A stretch of DNA of 64,000 nucleotides from contig JBHIYN010000003.1 of NCBI GenBank assembly GCA_041984235.1, positions 186,001-250,000 of the forward strand, read 5' to 3'. Shown here one piece after another: positions 8,840-16,886 of this stretch. Source of the stretch: JBHIYN01 sp041984235 (GTDB taxonomy: Bacteria > Pseudomonadota > Gammaproteobacteria > Ga0077536). The stretch's first letter is position 1, and every line of letters starts with the position of its first letter. The notes under the pieces were generated by a model. That model searched no databases. It saw only the letters and a list, made by a program, of their open reading frames with translations, and was not told the DNA's origin. The position numbers and the translations under genes were made by a program.

Positions 8840-9309
8840 TGGTGATGCTGATGCGCGTCGTCTCCCGGCGCGCCGCGGCGCACCTCGGCCGGCACCGTCA
8901 CCGTGGTCCCGTCATCGAGCTCGAACAGCAGCTCGACGACGTCCCCCGCGGCCAGCGGCTGCGCCGGCTCGAACAGCATCAGGTGATGGCCGCCGGGCGC
9001 GAGCTGCAGGACCTGCCCCGGCTCGATGGACGGCGGCTCCAGCGCGCGCATGCGCGCCACGCCATCCTCGACCACGCTGGTGTGCCATTCGATACGGCCG
9101 AACTGCGGACTGCGGGCGCCCGTCACGCGCAGCGGCTGCAGGCCGGCGTTCCCGAGCGCGACGTAGCCGGCGAGCGGCAGGGCCGGGCTCGGCGCCTGGC
9201 GCACCCAGGCGCCACTGGCGACGAGCTCGGCCGCTGCCGGCAGCGCGGCAGCGAGCAGCAGCACGGCGAGCAGGCCACACGACTTGCGGGAACGTCGGTG
9301 TTGTTCCAT
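8827..9309 (-). CDS. periplasmic copper chaperone PCu(A)C
   Basis: A 160-residue exported protein with a signal peptide ending near residue 27 and the exact PCu(A)C copper motif H-X10-M-X21-H-X-M, here H76, M87, H109 and M111. It ends in a His-rich tail (HQHHHHGH). Proteins of this family carry Cu(I) in the periplasm and deliver it to the CuA site of cytochrome oxidase or to other acceptors. A Met three codons upstream (9318) is an alternative start. It follows the BtuB-like gene on the same strand after 34 bases, so it could share its message, or have its own promoter. Confidence 0.93.
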   Translation of the reverse strand: MEQHRRSRKSCGLLAVLLLAAALPAAAELVASGAWVRQAPSPALPLAGYVALGNAGLQPLRVTGARSPQFGRIEWHTSVVEDGVARMRALEPPSIEPGQVLQLAPGGHHLMLFEPAQPLAAGDVVELLFELDDGTTVTVPAEVRRGAPGDDAHQHHHHGH

Positions 9310-9343
9310 GCCCGGCATGTTAGCGTGCGCCGGCCCACTGCGA

Positions 9344-11302
9344 TCATTCGGGTGCAAAGCTGAAGCGCAGACCGAGATGGCCGCCCAGTCCCGGCGTCCT
9401 GAAGCCGAACACTTCCTCGTAGTGCGCGTCGAGCAGGTTCTCCGCCCGCCCGAACACCTCCAGCACGCGGTTGACGCGCCAGCGCGCACTCATGCCCACC
9501 ACGGTGTAGGTGTCCATGCTGACCCGCTGCTGCTGGAACAGCGGTGCGAGGAATACGACGTCCTCGAAGGTCCCCGAGTAGGTCGCGAAACCGCTCAGGC
9601 GCAGCCGCCGATCGAAGCCGGTCCAGTCGAGGGCCAGGCTGGCGAGGTGATTGGGGCGCCGCGCCTCGTCCACGCGCCGCCCGCTGGCTCGGTCGATCTC
9701 GGTCGCGTCGAGGTAGGTGAACGTTGCGTGCGTGCTCAGTCCCCAGCCCGGCTCGGCGGCCAGCGCCAGCTCCACGCCCTGCCTGCGGCTGGTGCCGTCG
9801 AGATTGCGCGCGGTCGCGGTGGTGCCGGTGGCATCGGTCACGAAGCCGTTGATCTCGTCGCGCAGGCGCTCGCTGAACCAGGTCGCATCCAGTCGCACGC
9901 GGCCACCCGCGAAGGGCTGTGACAGTCCCACTTCCCAGCCCCGGGCGCGTTCCGGCTTCAGCCCGGCATTGCCGATGAAGACCGGCCCGAACAGGCCGCC
10001 GCTGGCGAAGCCGAAACGCTCGGTGAAGGTCGGCGCCTTCTGCCCGGTCGCGTAGGTCACGCTGAGCACGCTGGCGGTGGGCGCAATGCGCCACAGCGCG
10101 CTCGCACGCCAGGTCGTGGCGTCCGCGAAATCGCTGTTGTCGTCATGCCGCACGCTGCCGCCGAGCGTCACGTGGTCGCCGAAGTCGACGTGGTACTCGC
10201 CGACCCAGCCGGTGTTGTCGAGGCTGCGGTCCTGGTTGGGATCACCGAAGATCGTTACCGGGCCGCGCTGGCGGAAGGCCTGGTGCTCGACGTCGACGGC
10301 GAAGGTCGCACGGTGTGCCGAGTCGAGCAGCGCCGGCCAGTCGAACAGCACGGTCGACTGGTAGGTCAGCTCGTAGCGATCGGCGGCCGTCTCGCTCTGC
10401 TGGAACACGGCCGGGTCGACGTTATCGTTCTCGTTCGAGGTCCAGTTACCTTCCAGGCGTTGCAGCCAGTGTCCCTCGAACAGCGCCAGCGCGGCGCGGG
10501 TGCCGAGGTAGGAACGATCGTTGTCGGCGGTGCCGGGGGTATCGACCGGGATCCCGGTCAGTGCCCCGCTGTCGGTCTGCGTGGTGCTGTCGTCACTGCG
10601 CAGCACGAACGACAGCTCCAGTTCCTCGCGCGGCCGCAGCGCACCGCTCAGGTCCAGGGTGCGCCCATGGAAGGCATCGTCTTCGTCGCCAAAGCGCGCG
10701 ACGTTGGTGCCGCCGGTATCGATGCGGGTGAATGCCGCGCGCAGGCGGCCGCGATCTCGCACCATGGACATGCTGGCGCTCTGTCGGTTGCTGGCGAAGC
10801 TGCCGCCTTCGAGCTCGATCTCAGAGCGCCAGCCGGCTTCGCCCTTGCGCGTGATAATGTTGATCACCCCGGCCAGCGCGTCACTGCCCCACAGGGCGCT
10901 CTGCGGGCCGCGTACCACCTCGATACGCTCGACATTCGCGGTCGAGAAGCTGCCGAGATCGAGCTCGTCGCCGTTGGCGGGGTCGTTGGCCTCGATGCCG
11001 TCGACCAGCACCATCACCTGGTTGCCCTCGGCGCCGCGCATGCGCACCTGGGTAAAGGTACCGAAACCGCCGGCACGGCTCACCGCCACGCCCGGCACGT
11101 GGCGCAGCAAATCGGCGACATAGGAGGCCTGGCGTGCCTCGATCTGCGCGCGATCGATGACGCTGACCGAGGCCGGCAGGCGGTCGCGCGCGAGCGGCGT
11201 GCGCGAGCCGGTGACGATGATGGTTTCCAGTGGCGCCGTGTCCGGCGCAGCGGGTGCCGGCAAGGCGATGGCCAGGGCGGCCAGGATGACGAGGGTACGC
11301 AT
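9344..11302 (-). CDS. btuB: BtuB-like TonB-dependent cobalamin receptor
   Basis: A 652-residue outer-membrane receptor: signal peptide (1-18), TonB box around ETIIVTG (26-32), plug domain with the VRMRGAEGNQVMVLVDG and RGPQSALWGSDALAGVINI signatures, then a 22-strand-type barrel. Plug sequence and length match BtuB, the vitamin B12 importer. The long 5' leader carries a cobalamin riboswitch, which independently supports the substrate. GGGAG stands just before the ATG at 11302. The C-terminus RFSFAPE carries a short extension past the usual terminal aromatic residue. No BtuCD transporter genes are in the window. Confidence 0.93.
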   Translation of the reverse strand: MRTLVILAALAIALPAPAAPDTAPLETIIVTGSRTPLARDRLPASVSVIDRAQIEARQASYVADLLRHVPGVAVSRAGGFGTFTQVRMRGAEGNQVMVLVDGIEANDPANGDELDLGSFSTANVERIEVVRGPQSALWGSDALAGVINIITRKGEAGWRSEIELEGGSFASNRQSASMSMVRDRGRLRAAFTRIDTGGTNVARFGDEDDAFHGRTLDLSGALRPREELELSFVLRSDDSTTQTDSGALTGIPVDTPGTADNDRSYLGTRAALALFEGHWLQRLEGNWTSNENDNVDPAVFQQSETAADRYELTYQSTVLFDWPALLDSAHRATFAVDVEHQAFRQRGPVTIFGDPNQDRSLDNTGWVGEYHVDFGDHVTLGGSVRHDDNSDFADATTWRASALWRIAPTASVLSVTYATGQKAPTFTERFGFASGGLFGPVFIGNAGLKPERARGWEVGLSQPFAGGRVRLDATWFSERLRDEINGFVTDATGTTATARNLDGTSRRQGVELALAAEPGWGLSTHATFTYLDATEIDRASGRRVDEARRPNHLASLALDWTGFDRRLRLSGFATYSGTFEDVVFLAPLFQQQRVSMDTYTVVGMSARWRVNRVLEVFGRAENLLDAHYEEVFGFRTPGLGGHLGLRFSFAPE

Positions 11303-11313
11303 GGCAGTCTCCC

Positions 11314-11339
11314 GCGCCGCTCCATCCCCGAAGCGGCGC
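11314..11339 (-). promoter_or_regulatory. hairpin next to the btuB Shine-Dalgarno sequence (possible expression platform)
   Basis: An 8-base perfect inverted repeat (GCGCCGCT / AGCGGCGC, loop of 10) sits directly against the GGGAGAC ribosome-binding region of btuB. A second stem, CCGCCG/CGGCGG at 11427-11444, lies between it and the riboswitch and has no U-run after it. The layout suggests control of translation rather than a terminator; this is inference. Confidence 0.5.
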
Positions 11340-11454
11340 TGCTCGAAGGCAGTGAGACGATGCGGATTCCCATCCCTTGTGGATGTGATGCCCCGGGCCG
11401 CCCCACCGCAATCCGGTTTGTCTTAACCGCCGTGTGTACGGCGGCCTGTCATGA

Positions 11455-11680
11455 CGCGGGCCGGTCTCCGGGCTTGCGAGAGGCGGCGCGATCCCTGGTT
11501 CGCACACGCCCTGAAGCCCCGCCTTCCCATGCCTCGCGGCACAGTGGCTTGCTGGAGCTTCGCCTCGCCTACCGTTGCGGGGGCAGCGCCGGAATTGCAG
11601 CGTGCTGGTCGCACGCGCGCACCGGCTTCCCGTTTAACCCCGGAGGTCGGTCGACTCCCGGGGCACCCGAACGTCAGGTC
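11455..11680 (-). promoter_or_regulatory. cobalamin (adenosylcobalamin-type) riboswitch
   Basis: Read on the minus strand, the leader contains the conserved landmarks of the cobalamin aptamer in order: a GGTGCC start, a CCCCGGGAG/CTCCGGGG stem, the AAACGGGAAGCCGGTG box, the B12-box GCTGCCCCCGCAACGG, the GCCACTG segment, GGGAAGGC, and the closing GCCCGGAGACCGGCC. This is the RF00174 class. It precedes btuB by about 150 bases, so binding of the cofactor should lower receptor synthesis. The ends are approximate. Confidence 0.93.
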
Positions 11681-11687
11681 GGGGAGC

Positions 11688-11717
11688 ACCCTAGCCGATG
11701 CGGCACGCAGCGGGCAA
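11688..11717 (-). promoter_or_regulatory. candidate sigma-70 promoter for the btuB leader
   Basis: On the minus strand TTGCCC (11717-11712) is separated by 18 bases from TAGGGT (11693-11688). Transcription would begin near 11681, exactly where the riboswitch aptamer starts, which supports the call. Confidence 0.45.
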
Positions 11718-11759
11718 GCGGGGCGTGCGCCTGGCGGCCCCGCCGAGCGCAGGCTTGGG

Positions 11760-11765
11760 TACACT
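11760..11765 (+). promoter_or_regulatory. candidate -10 element for the catabolic run
   Basis: TACACT lies 26 bases before the CoA-transferase start. No good -35 is visible. The same hexamer precedes several other genes in the window (near 13014, 33375, 34117 and 60832), so it may be the preferred -10 variant here. The bases between 11681 and 11791 show nothing else. Confidence 0.3.
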
Positions 11766-11791
11766 GTGGCGGGCTAACGGGGGAGGGGAAC

Positions 11792-12976
11792 ATGGCGCAA
11801 GACGGTATTCTGCACGGCGTCCGCGTGCTCGATTTCTCGCGCTACATCGCCGGGCCGTACTGCGCGGCGCTGCTCGCCGGGCTGGGCGCCGACGTCGTCC
11901 GCATCGAGAAGCCCGGCGGCGGCGAGGACCGCTTCGTCGGCCCGGTGGCCGAGGGCCTGAGCGCGATCTTCCTCAAGACCGGCCTCAACAAGCGCAGCAT
12001 GACCCTGGACCTGACCCGGCCGGGCGCGCGGGCCGTGGTCGAGCGGCTGGTCGGCGGTGCCGACGTCGTGATCGCCAACATGCCGCCCGCGGTGCTCGCC
12101 CGCATGGGGCTGGACTACGAGACCCTGGCCGCGATCAGGCCGGACATCGTGCTCACCACCCAGACCTGCTTCGGGCACACCGGGCCGTGGTCGGAGCGCG
12201 GCGGCTTCGACGGTATCGCGCAGATGATGTCCGGCGCGGCGTGGTTCAGCGGTACACCGGGACAGCCGCAGCGCACCGCCGCGCCGCTGGTCGACTTCTC
12301 GACCGCCGTGCTCGGCGCCTTCGGCACCCTCGCGGCCCTGGTGCAGCGCGACGCCACCGGTGTCGGCCAGCATGTACAGGCCTCGCTTCTCGGCAGCGCG
12401 CTGACTGCCATGAGCGGTCCGTTGCTGGAGCAGGCGGTGCTGGGCCTGAACCGCGAGCCGAGCGGCAATCGCGGGCAGATCGGCGCCCCGGCCGACGTCT
12501 TCCGCGCCAGCGACGGGCATCTCACCACCCTGGTGCTCGGCGACGGCCTGTTCCGCCGTCTCGCCCGGGTCGTCGGGCAGCCGCAATGGGTCGACGATCC
12601 GCGCTTCGCGAGCGACGAGCTGCGCGGCGAACACCGCGACGAGATCTGTGACGCGGTCGCCGCCTGGGTCGCCGCGCGCGGCCGCGACGCGGCGGTCGAG
12701 GAGCTGGCCGCGGCCGGCGTGCCGTGCGGACCGGTGCTCGACCTGGTCGAGGCCCTGGCCCACCCGCAGGTGCAGGCCATGCAGTTCATGCAGCAAATCG
12801 CGGTTGCAGGGCTGGCCAATACGGTTCCGGCGCCGCGCATGCCGCTGGACTTCTCCGCCTGGCAGCCGCCGCACGCGCCCCCGCCGCGCATCGGCGAGCA
12901 CACCGAGGCGGTGCTCGGCGAAGCCGGCTACAGCAGCGCCGAGATCGACGCACTGCGCGCCGATGGCGTGATTTGA
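11792..12976 (+). CDS. class III (CaiB/BaiF/Frc) acyl-CoA transferase
   Basis: A 394-residue member of the formyl-CoA transferase family, which moves CoA between carboxylic acids through an aspartyl-CoA intermediate. The nucleophile is D168 in APLVDFSTAV; the N-terminal GVRVLDFSRYIAGPYCAALLAGLGA and ADVVRIEKP blocks are typical. The ATG at 11792 follows a strong GGGAGGGG; the frame is open far upstream but that part overlies the riboswitch and is not coding. As first gene of a same-strand run ending at 22427, it likely activates the acid degraded by the following enzymes. CoA donor and acceptor are unknown; a C5 diacid such as itaconate, mesaconate or methylsuccinate is a reasonable guess from the CitE and MaoC partners. 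Confidence 0.9.
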   Translation: MAQDGILHGVRVLDFSRYIAGPYCAALLAGLGADVVRIEKPGGGEDRFVGPVAEGLSAIFLKTGLNKRSMTLDLTRPGARAVVERLVGGADVVIANMPPAVLARMGLDYETLAAIRPDIVLTTQTCFGHTGPWSERGGFDGIAQMMSGAAWFSGTPGQPQRTAAPLVDFSTAVLGAFGTLAALVQRDATGVGQHVQASLLGSALTAMSGPLLEQAVLGLNREPSGNRGQIGAPADVFRASDGHLTTLVLGDGLFRRLARVVGQPQWVDDPRFASDELRGEHRDEICDAVAAWVAARGRDAAVEELAAAGVPCGPVLDLVEALAHPQVQAMQFMQQIAVAGLANTVPAPRMPLDFSAWQPPHAPPPRIGEHTEAVLGEAGYSSAEIDALRADGVI

Positions 12977-13064
12977 GCGCCGCCCGATCCATGGCCAGCG
13001 GCGGAACCAGCCATTACACTCGCCTTCGTCACGGACCTGGCCTTTCAATCACGAGCAGGAGTCA

Positions 13065-14501
13065 ATGAGTTACGGGATCCTTTCTTACGGTGCCTACGTG
13101 CCGCCGATTCGCCTCGAACGCAGCGCCATTGCCGCTGCCGTCGGCTGGGCGGTGCCCGGTATTCGCGGTCTGGCCGCCGGCGCGCGCTCAGTCGCCAACT
13201 GGGACGAGGACGCCGTGACCATGGCAGTGGAGGCCGGTCGCGACTGTCTTGCCGGGCTGGCGACGCCGATCAGCCAGATCGCGCTGGCCTCGACCACGCT
13301 GCCGTTCGCCGACCGCTCCAACGCCGGCATCGTCGCTGACGCACTCAACCTCGATCACAACCTCGTTACCGAGGATCTCTCCGGCAGTCGCCGCGCCGCG
13401 ACCAGCGCCCTCGCGCGCGCCGCGGCCGGCGGACCGCAAGCCCTGCTGCTGGCCGCCGACTGCCGTGAAACGCGCCCCGGCAGCAGCCAGGAGATGCTCT
13501 ACGGCCACGGCGCGGCCGCCGTGCTGCTGGGCGAGGGCGAGCCGGTCGCACGCTTCCTCGGCTGCGCCTCGGTGCACGAGGACCTGGTCGACCAGTACCG
13601 CGCCCACGACGCCGATTTCGACTACGCGCTGGAGGAGCGCTGGGTGCGCGAGGAAGGCTGGCTGAAGATCGTGCCGGACGCTGTCGAGCAGGCCCTCGCG
13701 CGGGCCGGGGTCGGCCTCGATGGCATCGATCACGTGGCCCTGCACGGCTCCGCCGGCACCGCCCGCGCACTCGCGAAACAGCTCAGGCTGGATCCCGCTC
13801 GCATGGTCGACTCGCTGCACGGCGACTGCGGCGACTGTGGCGCGGCGCACCCGCTGCTGCTGCTCGCGCTCGCGCTCGGCCAGGCTGCGCCGGGCGAACG
13901 CATCCTGCTGATCGGTTTCGGCCAGGGCGCCGACGCCATCGTCGTCGAAACCACGCCGGCGCTGACGGCGCGCCAGGCCGGGCGCGGACCGGCGCATTAC
14001 CTCGCGCGTCGCCGTGCAACCGACAATTACACGTATTACCTGTCGCTGCGCAACCACATCGACATCGATTTCGGCCTGCGTGCCGAGCGCGACAACCGCA
14101 CCGCGCTGTCGGCTTTCTACCGCAAGCGCCGCGACATCACCTCGATGCTGGGTGGGCGCTGCACCGCCTGCGACACGCTGCAGTTCCCGCGCGCACTGGT
14201 GTGTGTCAAGTGCGGCGCGGAGAACTCGCAGGAGCCCGAAAGCCTGTCCGGCCTGCACGGGCGGGTGAAGTCCTTCACCGAGGACTGGCTCGCCTACACG
14301 CCGTCGCCGCCCTATATCTATGGCAACGTCGAGTTCGCCGACGGCGCCAACGTGATGCTCGAATTCACCGATTTCGCCGCCGGCGAGATCGCGGTCGGTG
14401 ATACGGTGCGCCTGGTGTTCCGTATCAAGGACTTCGACCACAAGCGCAACTTCAAGCGCTACTTCTGGAAACCTGCACCGCTGCTCGGCGACGCCGGGTA
14501 A
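13065..14501 (+). CDS. HMG-CoA-synthase-like domain fused to DUF35 OB-fold
   Basis: A 478-residue two-domain protein. Residues 1-300 have the thiolase fold of the HMG-CoA synthase/KAS III group, but the nucleophilic Cys position falls in EDLSGSRRAATSAL (about 104-116), where Ser is found instead, so condensing activity as in true HMG-CoA synthase is doubtful. Residues about 355-470 form a DUF35 domain: zinc ribbon C366, C369, C380, C383, followed by an OB-fold that binds CoA esters in related systems. AGGAG precedes the ATG. The thiolase gene begins 11 bases downstream. In archaea, thiolase, HMG-CoA synthase and DUF35 form a channeling complex; a similar assembly here is inference. Confidence 0.85.
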   Translation: MSYGILSYGAYVPPIRLERSAIAAAVGWAVPGIRGLAAGARSVANWDEDAVTMAVEAGRDCLAGLATPISQIALASTTLPFADRSNAGIVADALNLDHNLVTEDLSGSRRAATSALARAAAGGPQALLLAADCRETRPGSSQEMLYGHGAAAVLLGEGEPVARFLGCASVHEDLVDQYRAHDADFDYALEERWVREEGWLKIVPDAVEQALARAGVGLDGIDHVALHGSAGTARALAKQLRLDPARMVDSLHGDCGDCGAAHPLLLLALALGQAAPGERILLIGFGQGADAIVVETTPALTARQAGRGPAHYLARRRATDNYTYYLSLRNHIDIDFGLRAERDNRTALSAFYRKRRDITSMLGGRCTACDTLQFPRALVCVKCGAENSQEPESLSGLHGRVKSFTEDWLAYTPSPPYIYGNVEFADGANVMLEFTDFAAGEIAVGDTVRLVFRIKDFDHKRNFKRYFWKPAPLLGDAG

Positions 14502-14512
14502 GGAGGCACGCA

Positions 14513-15712
14513 ATGGCTACTGGCATCAAGGACAAGGTCGCGATCATCGGCATGGGCTGCACGCGCTTCGGCGAACGCTGGGACTGCGGCCCTGAGGAGC
14601 TCATCGTGGAGGCCTTCAACGAGGCACTCGGCGACGCCGGTGTCGCGCGCGAAGCAATCGAAATGGCCTGGCTGGGCCTGTTCTTCCAGGAGCAGAGCGC
14701 CGGCAAGTCCGCGCTGCCGCTGTCGATGGCGCTGCGCCTGCCGAACATTCCGGTCACGCGCGTCGAGAACATGTGCGCAACCGGCACCGAGGCCCTGCGC
14801 GGCGCGGTCTACGCCGTCGCCGCCGGCGCCTGCGACGTCGCCATGGCGCTCGGGGTGGAGAAGCTCAAGGACACCGGCTACCCGGGCCTGCCCGAGCGCA
14901 CCAAGGGCTCGTTCGACGATCTGTGGCTGCCGAACGCGACCGCGCCGGGTGCCTTCGCCCAGCTCGCCAGCGCCTACCAGGCCAAGCACAAGCTCGATCC
15001 GAAGGACCTCAAGCGCGCTATGGCGCACATCTCGGTCAAGAGCCATGCCAACGGCGCGCTCAATCCCAAGGCGCACCTGCGCCGCGAGATCACCGAGGAG
15101 CAGGCCATGAACGCGCCCATGATCGCGGCGCCGCTGGGCCTGTTCGACTGCTGCGGCGTCAGTGACGGCGCCGCCTGCGCCATCGTCACCAGCGTCGAGA
15201 AGGCGCGCGAGATGGGGTTGAAGGACATGGTCACCGTCAAGGCCATGCAGCTCGCGCCCTCGAACGGCCTGGAGATGTCGAACACCGCCTGGGACGGCAG
15301 CTACCTGCATACCACGCGTATCGCCGCCGAGCGCGCCTACAAGGAAGCCGGCATCACCGATCCCTTCAAACAGGTCGACATGACCGAGGTCCACGACTGC
15401 TTCTCCGTCACCGAGCTGGTGACGATGGAGGATCTGCACCTGTGCGAGGAGGGCGGGGCGGTCGCCGAGGTCCTCAACGGCACCTTCGACCGCGACGGCG
15501 AGGTGCCGTGCCAGGTCGACGGCGGCCTCAAGTGCTTCGGCCACCCGATCGGCGCCAGCGGCCTGCGCATGGCCTACGAAATCTACACCCAGCTACTCGG
15601 CCGTGCCGGCGAGCGGCAACTGGACAAGCCGGCCATCGGGCTCACCCACAACCTGGGCGGGCACCCGTTCCGTAACGTCGCCAGCGTGTCGCTCTTCGGC
15701 CTGCATTCCTGA
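14513..15712 (+). CDS. thiolase (acetyl-CoA acetyltransferase/SCP2-like)
   Basis: A 399-residue thiolase with the acyl-accepting Cys88 in ENMCATGTEAL, the EVHDCF block, and the C-terminal CFGHPIGASG with His344. It resembles the SCP2-like thiolases that pair with DUF35 proteins rather than FadA-type degradative thiolases. With such partners it may cleave or form a 3-oxoacyl-CoA, or catalyse a retro-aldol step as in steroid side-chain loss. AGGAGG precedes the start. It lies between the HMGS-like/DUF35 gene and an acyl-CoA dehydrogenase, 13 bases from the latter, so it is surely co-transcribed. Substrate unknown. Confidence 0.9.
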   Translation: MATGIKDKVAIIGMGCTRFGERWDCGPEELIVEAFNEALGDAGVAREAIEMAWLGLFFQEQSAGKSALPLSMALRLPNIPVTRVENMCATGTEALRGAVYAVAAGACDVAMALGVEKLKDTGYPGLPERTKGSFDDLWLPNATAPGAFAQLASAYQAKHKLDPKDLKRAMAHISVKSHANGALNPKAHLRREITEEQAMNAPMIAAPLGLFDCCGVSDGAACAIVTSVEKAREMGLKDMVTVKAMQLAPSNGLEMSNTAWDGSYLHTTRIAAERAYKEAGITDPFKQVDMTEVHDCFSVTELVTMEDLHLCEEGGAVAEVLNGTFDRDGEVPCQVDGGLKCFGHPIGASGLRMAYEIYTQLLGRAGERQLDKPAIGLTHNLGGHPFRNVASVSLFGLHS

Positions 15713-15725
15713 ACCCGGAGGCCCC

Positions 15726-16886
15726 ATGTCCGCTGCTCCCGACACCGTTTACCGCTCGCCGTGGATGACCGCGGACCACGAGCTCTTTCGCGACGCCACG
15801 CGCCGCTTTCTCGAAGCCGAGTTCGCGCCCCGGCGTGAACACTGGATCGAGCAGGGCCACCCGGACCCGGAGGACTGGCGCAAGGCCGGAGAGATGGGCC
15901 TGCTGTGCCCGGACGTGCCGACCGAGTACGGCGGCGGCGGTGGCGACTTCGGCTTCGATGTCGTCACCTACGAAGAGCTGGTGCGCGCCTGTATCTCTGG
16001 CTTCGGCAACGGCATCCAGAGCATCGTCGCCCATTACCTCATGGTCTACGGCACCGAGGACCAGAAGCAGCGCTGGCTGCCGAAGATGGCGAGCGGGGAG
16101 ATCATCACCTCGATAGCCATGACCGAGCCCGGCACCGGCTCCGACCTGCAGGCGGTCAGGACCCGTGCCGTGCTGGACGGCGACGAGTACGTACTGAACG
16201 GCTCCAAGACCTTCATCACCAACGGCTACAACGCCAACCTGGTGTGCGTGGTGTGCAAGACCAATCCGGAGGAACGCGCCAAGGGCATCTCGCTGCTGAT
16301 GGTCGAAACCGACGGACTGGAAGGCTTCCGCCGCAACAAGCCGCTGAAGAAGATCGGCATGAAGGGGCAGGACACCAGCGAGCTCTTCTTCGACGACTGC
16401 CGCGTGCCGGCCGGCAACGTTCTCGGCGGGGAGGAGGGGCAGGGCTTCTTCCAGCTCATGAAACAGCTACCGCGCGAGCGGCTGATCATTGCCGTGAGCG
16501 CCGTGGCGATGATGGAGCGCGCGGTCGAGCTCACGGTGGATTACACGCGTGAGCGCAAGGCCTTCGGGCAGTCGCTGCTCGATTTCCAGAACACCCGCTT
16601 CACGCTCGCCGAACTGAAGACGCAGGCGAAAATCGGCCGTGTCTTCCTCGACCACTGCATCGAGCAGCTCAACCGCGGCGTGCTCGATGCCGAGACCGCC
16701 TCCATGGCGAAATGGTGGTGTACCGAGAAGCAGTTCGAGACCGTGCACGAATGCCTGCAACTGCATGGCGGCTACGGCTACATGATGGAGTACCCGATCG
16801 CGCATTTCTTCGCCGACAGCCGGGTACAGATGATCTACGGCGGCTCCAACGAAATCATGAAGGAGTTGATTGCGCGCAGCTTGTGA
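15726..16886 (+). CDS. acyl-CoA dehydrogenase (long-chain/isovaleryl type active site)
   Basis: A 386-residue FAD flavoprotein that makes a 2,3-double bond in an acyl-CoA. Signatures: AMTEPGTGSDLQ (131-142), NGSKTFITNG (158-167), and the C-terminal QLHGGYGYMMEYP. The usual catalytic Glu in the C-terminal EGT motif is absent (YGGSNEIMK); instead Glu251 in LPRERL is placed like the base of LCAD and isovaleryl-CoA dehydrogenase, so the enzyme should be active. Electrons would go to ETF. It shares a TGATG junction with the MatB-like gene. In this run it could oxidise methylsuccinyl-CoA or another branched acyl-CoA; substrate not determined. Confidence 0.9.
   Translation: MSAAPDTVYRSPWMTADHELFRDATRRFLEAEFAPRREHWIEQGHPDPEDWRKAGEMGLLCPDVPTEYGGGGGDFGFDVVTYEELVRACISGFGNGIQSIVAHYLMVYGTEDQKQRWLPKMASGEIITSIAMTEPGTGSDLQAVRTRAVLDGDEYVLNGSKTFITNGYNANLVCVVCKTNPEERAKGISLLMVETDGLEGFRRNKPLKKIGMKGQDTSELFFDDCRVPAGNVLGGEEGQGFFQLMKQLPRERLIIAVSAVAMMERAVELTVDYTRERKAFGQSLLDFQNTRFTLAELKTQAKIGRVFLDHCIEQLNRGVLDAETASMAKWWCTEKQFETVHECLQLHGGYGYMMEYPIAHFFADSRVQMIYGGSNEIMKELIARSL

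Noticed and set aside
11427..11444. CCGCCG/CGGCGG stem in the btuB leader as a terminator
   Set aside because: No U-run follows on the minus strand.
10145..11791. In-frame extension upstream of the CoA-transferase gene, which would add about 550 residues
   Set aside because: It covers btuB antisense and the riboswitch, has no family similarity, and a strong ribosome-binding site marks 11792.
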